A DNA stretch of 11,672 nt from Chloroflexota bacterium. Its GTDB lineage: Bacteria; Chloroflexota; Dormibacteria; Dormibacterales; Dormibacteraceae. Numbering within the stretch: position 1 is the stretch's first letter; the number at the start of each line of letters is the position of its first letter. The notes below the pieces were generated by a model. The model worked only from the letters and a program-made list of their open reading frames with translations, made no database searches and was not told where the DNA came from. The stretch is taken from contig VBJR01000032.1 in assembly GCA_005880175.1 (NCBI GenBank), forward strand, positions 1 through 11,672. Reading direction: 5' to 3'. A program made the position numbers and the translations under genes. This document shows, one piece after another, positions 6,954 to 11,672 of the stretch.

Positions 6954-8171
6954 GTGGGGGAACCGGGTCGACCGCTCGCCGGCATCGACCCGCTGGACTG
7001 GGTCGCCATCGCTCTGCTGGTCGCCGGCGCCGCGTTCGTCGTGACCGGCGCGCTGCCCACCGCCGTCGCGCTCAGCACCCTGCAGCGCATCCTGCCACTG
7101 CTGGTGTTCCTCGGCGCTGTCATCGTGCTGGCGGAGCTGACGGCGGAGGCGCAGGTGTTCGAGGTGATCGCGGCGCGCATCGCGATCGCCGGTCGCGGCA
7201 ACTACCTGGCGCTGTTCCTGCTCTGCGTCCTGTTCGCGTCACTGACGACGGCGACGCTGAACCTGGACACGACCGCGGTGCTCCTCACGCCCGTGATGCT
7301 GGCGACGGCGCGCCGCGCGGGCATCACGGCGCTGTCCCTGGCGATGGCGACGGTCTGGCTCGCCAACACGGCCAGCCTGCTGCTGCCGGTGTCCAACCTG
7401 ACGAACCTGCTGGCCGCCAACCGGGTGGCGCTGGCGCCGGCGGGGTTCGCGGCGCGCATGGTGCTGCCAGAGGTGGCCTCGGTCGCGGCGACGATGTGCT
7501 TCCTGTGGCTGTTCTACTGGCGCCGCGGCCGCCGCGACGCCGACCGCTACGTGCCGCCGCCGCCGCACCAGCCGCGGGACCGCCTGCTGTTCGGGGTCGC
7601 CGGCGCCGCCTGCGCGGTCTTCGTGGCGGGGGTGGTCGCCGGCGTGCCTCTCCAGGTCACGTCGCCGGTCTGCGCCGCCGTCGTCGCGCTGGCGTTCCTC
7701 TTCCGCGCCCGCCAGGCGCTCCGGCCGCGCCTGGTGCCGTGGCGGCTGCTGGTGTTCGTGACCGGGCTGTTCCTGGTGGTGCAGACCGTCAGCCGGCACG
7801 GCCTGGACACGGTGCTGGTCGGCCTGGTCGGCACGGGCGGCGACGCGGCGGGCGTGTTCCGGGCCGCCGGCGCGGGCGCGCTGCTGTCCAACCTGCTCAA
7901 CAACCTGCCGACGTACGTGGCCGGCGAGGCGGTGGTGCCGGTGGCGAACCACCAGCAGCTGCTCGGTCTGCTGGTGGGGACGAACGTCGGGCCCATCGTG
8001 ACGCCCTGGGCCTCGCTGGCGACGCTGCTGTGGTACGAGCGCTGCCGCGCGAACGGCCTCCGGATCGCGTGGCGGCGGTTCATCCTGACCGGAGCGGTGA
8101 CATCGCTGGGGGTCCTGGTGGCGACCACCGCTATGCTGGTGGCGACCGCCGGACTCGGGCGGCAGGTGTGA
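6954..8171 (+). CDS. ArsB/SLC13-type permease (probable arsenite or anion exporter)
   Basis: A 405-residue, strongly hydrophobic inner-membrane protein with about ten membrane segments. It has the two-fold pseudo-repeat of the ArsB/NhaD/SLC13 ion-transporter superfamily: LPLLVFLGAVIVLAEL, then NLDTTAVLLTPVMLATARR and NTASLLLPVSNLTNLL in the first half; GLFLVVQTV, LLSNLLNNLPTY, GTNVGPIVTPWASLATLLW in the second. The length suits the family and all conserved blocks are present, so this copy looks intact. GTG 6954 is chosen because GAGGGAG (6941-6947) lies six bases upstream; GTG 6939 in the same frame is possible. The open frame back to 6819 overlaps the divergent TIR start and is not used. An arsenite substrate is inferred from the ArsM-like gene downstream; a different anion cannot be excluded. 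The next gene starts 32 bases after the stop, probably in one operon. Confidence 0.85.
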   Translation: MGEPGRPLAGIDPLDWVAIALLVAGAAFVVTGALPTAVALSTLQRILPLLVFLGAVIVLAELTAEAQVFEVIAARIAIAGRGNYLALFLLCVLFASLTTATLNLDTTAVLLTPVMLATARRAGITALSLAMATVWLANTASLLLPVSNLTNLLAANRVALAPAGFAARMVLPEVASVAATMCFLWLFYWRRGRRDADRYVPPPPHQPRDRLLFGVAGAACAVFVAGVVAGVPLQVTSPVCAAVVALAFLFRARQALRPRLVPWRLLVFVTGLFLVVQTVSRHGLDTVLVGLVGTGGDAAGVFRAAGAGALLSNLLNNLPTYVAGEAVVPVANHQQLLGLLVGTNVGPIVTPWASLATLLWYERCRANGLRIAWRRFILTGAVTSLGVLVATTAMLVATAGLGRQV

Positions 8172-8203
8172 GTCGTGTTGGCTGAAGTGCGGGGGAGGAC
8201 GGA

Positions 8204-8638
8204 GTGGAACAGGGCACGCGCGCCGAAGCGGCAATAGACATCCAGCTCGTGCTGTACGTGCTGGATCCTGCCGTGATCGCGACGACGCTCGCCGGCGAGC
8301 GGTTCGCGATCGCGGAGGACGTCTGGCTGCGCCTGCTCGGGACGGAGCGCTCGGCGGGGCGGAACGGGCCGTTCGTGCAGACCCTGGGGCTGGAGTTCGC
8401 GGTGGAGCTGCCCGCGATCGCGATCGGCGAGGCGCTGTGGAGCTTCCTGCGGCCGCGCCGCGGCGGGCGCGGCGTGGTCACCGCCCGGATGGTGCGCCGG
8501 CGCGAGGATCGCACGGAGGAGCCCGGCGGGACCCCGGTGGTGGAGCGGCACGAGCTGTGGTTCGCCATCCCGCTGCGCTCGAACCGCGGCGCCCGGCGCC
8601 AGATCGACGCGTTCCTCGAGGAAGTGCTGGAACCCTGA
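8204..8638 (+). CDS. Small protein of unknown function in the permease/methyltransferase cluster
   Basis: A 144-residue product that I do not recognise. The GTG start is supported by GGAGG (8194-8198) five bases upstream, and codon use matches the neighbours. The N-terminal half is hydrophobic-amphipathic (IDIQLVLYVLDPAVIATTL; LEFAVELPAIAIGEALW) without a clear membrane helix. The middle is Arg-rich (RPRRGGRGVV, RMVRRRED), and the last 40 residues end in an acidic helix (RQIDAFLEEVLEP). It has no signal peptide, no Cys, and no metal or nucleotide motif. It lies 32 bases behind the permease and 68 bases ahead of the methyltransferase, so co-transcription is likely, but no function follows from that. 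Confidence 0.7.
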   Translation: MEQGTRAEAAIDIQLVLYVLDPAVIATTLAGERFAIAEDVWLRLLGTERSAGRNGPFVQTLGLEFAVELPAIAIGEALWSFLRPRRGGRGVVTARMVRRREDRTEEPGGTPVVERHELWFAIPLRSNRGARRQIDAFLEEVLEP

Positions 8639-8706
8639 CGCGGAGGCATCGGCAGGGTCGGTCGGGCTCGCCCGGTCCCCGGCGGCGCTACGCTCACGTC
8701 CGGACC

Positions 8707-9426
8707 ATGTCGAGCGAGCAGCGGCGCGAGACCCTCGTTCGCGATGCTTACTCGGCGGCGGCGCGCGATCCCGGTGGCGAGCACCCGTTCGCCGTGGGCC
8801 GGGAGCTGGCGCTGGGCGTCGGCTACCCCGCGGAGCTCCTCGACCGGCTGCCCGAGTCGGCGGTGGCGGGGTTCGCCGGCGTGGCGGCGGTGTCCGTGAA
8901 CGCCCCGCTGGAGCCCGGCCAGCGCGTGCTCGACCTGGGCTGCGGCGCCGGCCTGGACAGCCTGGTCGCGGCGGAGCTGGTGGGCCCGACCGGCCAGGTC
9001 GCCGGCGTGGACTTCAGCGCCGACATGCTGGCCCGCGCCGCGTCGAGCGGCGCCGGTGGCGTCGCCTGGTGCCGGGCCTCGGCGGAGGCGCTGCCGCTGG
9101 CGGACGCCTCGGTGGACGTCGCGCTGGTCAACGGCATCTTCAACCTCAACCCGGGCCGCGACGCGATCTTCGGCGAGCTGGCCCGCGTGGTCCGGCCCGG
9201 GGGCCTGGTGTACGCGGCCGAGCTGGTCCTGCGCGGGCCGCTGCCGGAGGCCGAGCGCACCGACGACAACTGGTTCGCCTGAATCAGCGGCGCCAGGGAG
9301 GCGGTCGCCTTCCGGGCCGAGTTCGAGGCGGTGGGCTTCGGGCGCGTCGAGGTCGTGCGGGCGGTGCGCAACGGGCGGACCAGGAACCCGCACGTGCTCG
9401 CGGCCGAGGTGGCCGCTCAGCGCTGA
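8707..9426 (+). CDS. ArsM-like SAM-dependent methyltransferase, probable selenoprotein (Sec at codon 192, TGA 9280-9282)
   Basis: Class I methyltransferase with motif I VLDLGCGAGLDS (74-85), acidic GVD (100-102), PLADASVDVAL (130-140) and the ArsM/UbiE-type LARVVRPGGLVYAAEL (158-173). N-terminal HPFAVGRELALGVGYP also fits ArsM-like proteins, which methylate arsenite with SAM. An in-frame TGA follows DDNWFA; ArsM enzymes have a conserved Cys there (human AS3MT Cys206 in WGECLGGAL). The frame continues ISGAREAVAFRAEFEAVGF...RTRNPHVLAAEV, the expected ArsM tail; 46 of 47 codons after the TGA end in G or C. A SECIS-like hairpin follows. Total 239 residues if read through, 191 if TGA is a stop. 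The other AS3MT cysteine (Cys156) is Gly143 here. Alternatives are a recent nonsense mutation or a base error for TGC. Start ATG 8707 has no clear Shine-Dalgarno. Upstream permease and downstream TetR support a regulated arsenic-type cluster. Confidence 0.75.
9293..9315 (+). promoter_or_regulatory. Candidate bacterial SECIS hairpin downstream of TGA 9280-9282
   Basis: GGGAGGC (9296-9302) pairs with GCCTTCC (9307-9313), seven pairs with one G-U, around the loop GGTC (9303-9306). Two more C-G pairs (9293/9315, 9294/9314) form below a bulged A9295. The loop starts 20 bases after the TGA and opens with GG. This agrees with the known bacterial SECIS rule of a short stem-loop about 16-37 bases after UGA with a G in the first two loop positions. 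GC-rich DNA makes hairpins common, so this is support and not proof. Confidence 0.55.
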
Positions 9427-9428
9427 GC
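9415..9428. other. Shared palindrome carrying both convergent stop codons
   Basis: GCTCAGCGCTGAGC is a perfect 14-base palindrome. It encodes Ala-Gln-Arg-stop on both strands: the read-through methyltransferase ends with TGA 9424-9426, and the TetR gene ends with TCA (TGA on minus) 9417-9419. The genes overlap tail to tail by 10 bases. It could form a short hairpin but has no T-tract. Confidence 0.6.
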
Positions 9429-9965
9429 GGCGTCCGCGATGGCGCCCAGCACCTGCAGGATCCGGGCCGCGGCGCCCTCCCGGTCGGGCTGGCCCGCGTC
9501 GAGCCACGCGATGACCGCGTCCACCGCCACGGTGGGCGTCAGCTGCGTGGCCCACGCCGCCCAGGCCCGGTCCGGGATCACCTCGTCGTAGTAGCGGCGG
9601 GCGATCTCCACCGAGCCGGCCCGCAGCGCGTCCACCTCGGCCCGGAACTCGGGCTCGCGGACCGCGTGGTGGAACAGCAGGCGGAAGCCGTCCGGGTCCG
9701 CCGCCGCGGCCTCGAGCAGCGCGTCCACGCTGCCGGGGGTGTAGTCGTCCCTGCCCACGGCCGCGGCCAGGCGGCTGCACGCGTGGTCGAGCACGGCGCG
9801 GTAGAGGTCGCTCTTGGACTCGAAGTGCCGGTACAGGATCACGCGGCTGACGCCGGCCTCCGCGGCCACGTCGTCGAGGCCCGTCGCCGCGAACCCGGAC
9901 CGGGCGAAGGCGCGGGTGGCGGCGGCGAGGATCTGGTCGTGGCGCTCGGCCCGGCGCATGCGCAT
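9417..9965 (-). CDS. TetR/AcrR-family transcriptional regulator
   Basis: A 183-residue protein from ATG 9965 (ATG 9959 is equally possible). The N-terminal helix-turn-helix is typical: ILAAATRAFARSGFAATGLDDVAAEAGVSRVILYRHFESKSDLYRAVL, about residues 11-58, with the recognition helix around AGVSRVILYRHF. The rest is an all-helical ligand-binding and dimerisation domain without recognisable ligand residues. The frame is open upstream to 10205, but that part overlaps the P450 and has no TetR character, so the short start is preferred. It is divergent from the P450 gene across an AT-rich gap holding both -10 elements, so repression of itself and of the P450 is the likely job. It converges on the methyltransferase and overlaps its extended end, which makes control of the arsenic-type operon less likely. 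Confidence 0.88.
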   Translation of the reverse strand: MRMRRAERHDQILAAATRAFARSGFAATGLDDVAAEAGVSRVILYRHFESKSDLYRAVLDHACSRLAAAVGRDDYTPGSVDALLEAAAADPDGFRLLFHHAVREPEFRAEVDALRAGSVEIARRYYDEVIPDRAWAAWATQLTPTVAVDAVIAWLDAGQPDREGAAARILQVLGAIADAAQR

Positions 9966-10014
9966 GGTTCGCTCGAGATTGTATACTCCTACATGTTTAC
10001 TTTTGAATGCGCGG
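9966..10014. promoter_or_regulatory. Divergent TetR / P450 promoter with overlapping -10 elements
   Basis: This is one of the few AT-rich stretches. On the plus strand TATACT (9982-9987) is a good -10, with predicted transcription start about 9993-9994, on top of an ATG at 9993. On the minus strand TATACA (9985-9980) serves TetR, with TTCAAA (10007-10002) as a fair -35 at 16 bases. Both -10s share the GTATAC palindrome, inside TGTA-N6-TACA (9980-9993), a candidate TetR operator. The operator assignment is inference. Confidence 0.5.
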
Positions 10015-11034
10015 GTGCTGGAGCTGCAGGCCGAGTGCCCGGTCGCCCGCATCCGCACCCTGACGGGCGACGAGGCGTGGATGGTCACCCGGTACGCCGA
10101 GCTGAAGCAGCTGTTCGCCGAGCGCCGGCTCGGCCGCTCCCACCCTGATCCGGCGCGTGCCGCCCGGATCAGCGACTCGATCCTGTTCGGCGGCCCGGCC
10201 GACAACTACGAGACCGAGCAGGCCGACGACGCCCGGCTGCGCTCGCTGCTGACGCCGTTCTTCTCGGCCCGGCGCATGGAGGCGCTGCGCCCGCGCGTCG
10301 AGGCGCTGGCCGACCAGCTGCTGGACGCGCTCGCGGCCGCCCCGCGCCCGGCCGACCTGCACGAGGCGCTGTCGTTCCCGCTGCCCGTCCTGGTGATCTG
10401 CGAGCTGCTGGGGGTGCCGGCCGAGGACCGCGAGCAGTTCCGCGTCTGGACCGAGGGCATGGCCGACCTGCACGACCGCGACCGGGCGAGCGCCGCGCTC
10501 GGCAGCCTGTTCGGGTACATGGGCGAGCTCGTGACCCGGAAGCGGGCGCGGCCGGCCGACGACGTGATCTCGGGCCTGTGCGCCGCCGGCGGCGGCGAGT
10601 TCGGCGACGACTACGTCGCGTTCATGGCCGCCGTCCTGCTCCTGCCCACCGCGGTCGAGGAGATCCTGCGCCTCTCGGACACGGGCGGTGGCGGCGTGCC
10701 CCGCTACGCGCGCGAGGACGTCGAGGTGGCGGGCGTGACCATCCACGCGGGCGACGCGGTGGTCCTGAACGGAGGCGCCGGCAACCACGACACGCGAGCG
10801 TTCGCCGACCCGGAGCGCTTCGACGTGGCGCGCCACCCGAACCCGCACCTGACGTTCGGCCACGGGCCCCGGTTCTGCATCGGCGCGCCGCTGGCGCGCA
10901 TCGAGCTGCAGACGGTCTTCGGGCGCCTGTTCCGGCGCTTCCCTGCGCTCCGGCTGGCGGCGCCGGTCGGGGACCTGACCGTTCGCGCCGACCTGCTGAC
11001 CGGCGGCCTCCGCGCGCTCCCGGTCACGTGGTGA
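10015..11034 (+). CDS. Cytochrome P450 lacking the I-helix
   Basis: From GTG 10015 the product is 340 residues, short for a bacterial P450 (about 400). Recognisable parts are an N-terminal block (ECPVARIRTLTGDEAWMVTRYAELKQLF), the C-helix region with DDARLRSLLTPFFSARRM, K-helix ExxR (EILR, residues 216-219), VPRYAREDVEVAGVTIHAGDAVVLN, the PERFDV block and the haem loop FGHGPRFCIGAPLAR with axial Cys288. Between MAAVLLL and PTAVEEILR the I-helix with its AGxxT oxygen-activation motif is absent, about 35-40 residues lost without changing frame, so catalysis as a normal monooxygenase is doubtful. Start is uncertain: TTG 10003 is in frame, while ATG 9993 (MFTFE, well placed for a leaderless transcript from TATACT) looks like a P450 N-terminus in another frame, hinting at a further small deletion. 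Likely controlled by the divergent TetR. Substrate unknown. Confidence 0.85.
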   Translation: MLELQAECPVARIRTLTGDEAWMVTRYAELKQLFAERRLGRSHPDPARAARISDSILFGGPADNYETEQADDARLRSLLTPFFSARRMEALRPRVEALADQLLDALAAAPRPADLHEALSFPLPVLVICELLGVPAEDREQFRVWTEGMADLHDRDRASAALGSLFGYMGELVTRKRARPADDVISGLCAAGGGEFGDDYVAFMAAVLLLPTAVEEILRLSDTGGGGVPRYAREDVEVAGVTIHAGDAVVLNGGAGNHDTRAFADPERFDVARHPNPHLTFGHGPRFCIGAPLARIELQTVFGRLFRRFPALRLAAPVGDLTVRADLLTGGLRALPVTW

Positions 11035-11116
11035 GTAGCGCCTGCCGGAGTCGTGCGCGATTGACGTGCCCGGGGCGCGCCTCACGTGCTTGAATGTCGG
11101 GCACTTGATCTCTTCG

Positions 11117-11672
11117 ATGCGCACACGATGTCTCGCGGCCGCCGCAACGGCGGTGGTCGCGGGGGCGGTCTTCTCGATCGGCGCGGCGGCGAGCGGCGCT
11201 CCGGCGGCGGCGGCGGTACGCGGACCGGGCCTGTCCCGGCACGCGCAGGTGTTCCGGCCGGTCGGCTGGCGCAAGACCCACCCTCCGGTGGTCAGGCGGG
11301 CGGCGTTCGATCCCGGCGACGTCAACCTGCAGTACAACGGCGGCGGCGTGCTCACCAGCCCGGGCGCCTTCGCGATCTTCTGGGGCCCGGACTGGGCGAA
11401 CGGCTTCAGCGCCGGCGGGTTCACCAGCGACCAGGCCCGGGACTACATGACCACGTTCCTGGGCGGGGTGGGCGGCAGCCCCTGGATCGGCAGCCAGACC
11501 CAGTACTGCCAGGGCACGGCGCTGTACGGCGAGTCGTGCGCCGGCGACCTGAACGCCCGGTTCATCGCGAACCCGGCCCAGCAGCTGCTCGGCGCCTGGG
11601 TGGACGACAGCCCGATCCCGGACAGCCCGACCGACGCGGACGTGCAGGCCGAGGCGCAGCGGGCGGCCGCCT
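11117..11672 (+). CDS. Secreted protein of unknown function (partial, runs off right edge)
   Basis: The frame from ATG 11117 stays open for 185 codons to the window end. It starts with a classical signal peptide: MRTRC, a hydrophobic Ala/Val stretch to about residue 25, and a small-residue c-region (SGAPAAAA) around 26-33. The mature part has VNLQYNGGGVLTSP, FAIFWGPDWANGFS, a helical DQARDYMTTFL and SPWIGSQTQYCQG, with two Cys that may form a disulfide. Actinobacterial secreted proteins with a Y-x-GG-x-V-L start, an aromatic-rich IFWGPxW strand and a fl-GGVGGSPW block exist, and the layout loosely recalls plant Phi-1/Exordium proteins, but I cannot assign a function. The P450 ends 82 bases upstream. 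No clear Shine-Dalgarno is seen, and the start is chosen for the signal peptide. Confidence 0.72.
   Translation, partial: MRTRCLAAAATAVVAGAVFSIGAAASGAPAAAAVRGPGLSRHAQVFRPVGWRKTHPPVVRRAAFDPGDVNLQYNGGGVLTSPGAFAIFWGPDWANGFSAGGFTSDQARDYMTTFLGGVGGSPWIGSQTQYCQGTALYGESCAGDLNARFIANPAQQLLGAWVDDSPIPDSPTDADVQAEAQRAAA

Noticed and set aside
2153..8185. Plus-strand open frame of 2010 codons opposite the TIR gene
   Set aside because: It is Arg/Pro/Gln/His-rich without any domain, runs antisense to the clear TIR/NACHT/WD40 protein and on through the permease in the wrong frame. This is a GC-rich shadow.
8658..8680. Hairpin CGGGCTCGCCCG upstream of the methyltransferase
   Set aside because: The loop is too short and there is no T-tract; it is likely chance in GC-rich spacer. 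A TACGCT at 8689-8694 might be a -10 but has no -35.
8131..9780. Minus-strand open frame of 549 codons
   Set aside because: It overlaps the methyltransferase antisense and TetR in a wrong frame, with no domain.
11066..11104. Inverted repeat GTGCCCG ... CGGGCAC between P450 and the secreted protein gene, a possible terminator or operator
   Set aside because: Seven-base arms with a 25-base loop are expected by chance in such GC-rich DNA, and there is no T-tract.
9997..11424. Minus-strand open frame of 475 codons opposite the P450
   Set aside because: It is a shadow of the P450, which has the haem loop, ExxR and PERF block on the plus strand.
1..11672. CRISPR arrays, insertion sequences, tRNA or rRNA genes
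   Set aside because: None seen; the only tandem repeats are protein-coding WD40 and pentapeptide units, and no transposase or terminal inverted repeats were found.

Overview
The window is very GC-rich, with nearly every third codon position G or C, short intergenic gaps, GTG/TTG starts and very few AT-rich patches. Together with the gene families present (giant TIR/NACHT/WD40 proteins, TetR-P450 pairs, Ala-rich secreted proteins) this suggests an actinobacterial or Thermoleophilia-like genome. That placement is inference; no rRNA, tRNA or other phylogenetic marker is present.

Left part (1-6874, minus strand): a two-gene conflict-type locus. The first gene reads from 6874 downwards and encodes a giant protein: TIR, then a calcineurin-like metallophosphoesterase with eroded metal ligands, an unnamed segment, a NACHT-type STAND NTPase, pentapeptide repeats, and about 15 WD40 repeats with a C-terminal cap. 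The WD40 part is broken by two out-of-frame deletion scars (near 2900-2908 and 2061), so three reading frames carry one protein. Overlapping its stop is a second gene encoding a four-helix membrane protein (two DUF1003-like units) with a C-terminal RyR (ryanodine receptor) domain; it runs off the left edge. The arrangement suggests a TIR-made nucleotide signal read by a RyR membrane effector, which would be a candidate defence system.

Middle part (6954-9426, plus strand): divergent from that locus lies an arsenic-type cluster. It holds an ArsB/SLC13-type permease, a small unknown protein, and an ArsM-like SAM-dependent methyltransferase. The methyltransferase has an in-frame TGA exactly where ArsM enzymes have their catalytic/arsenic-binding Cys. 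The frame stays strongly coding for 47 more codons, and a bacterial-SECIS-like hairpin sits at the right distance, so it is most simply read as a selenoprotein.

Right part (9417-11672): a TetR regulator (minus) is divergent from a cytochrome P450 (plus) across a short AT-rich promoter region. The P450 lacks its I-helix (an in-frame deletion scar) and probably has a damaged N-terminus. A secreted protein of unknown function runs off the right edge.

The long plus-strand ORFs opposite the TIR gene and several other long ORFs are GC-driven shadows. The recurrence of internal deletions in otherwise well-kept genes (two in WD40, one or two in the P450) raises the possibility of assembly or sequencing loss rather than true decay.
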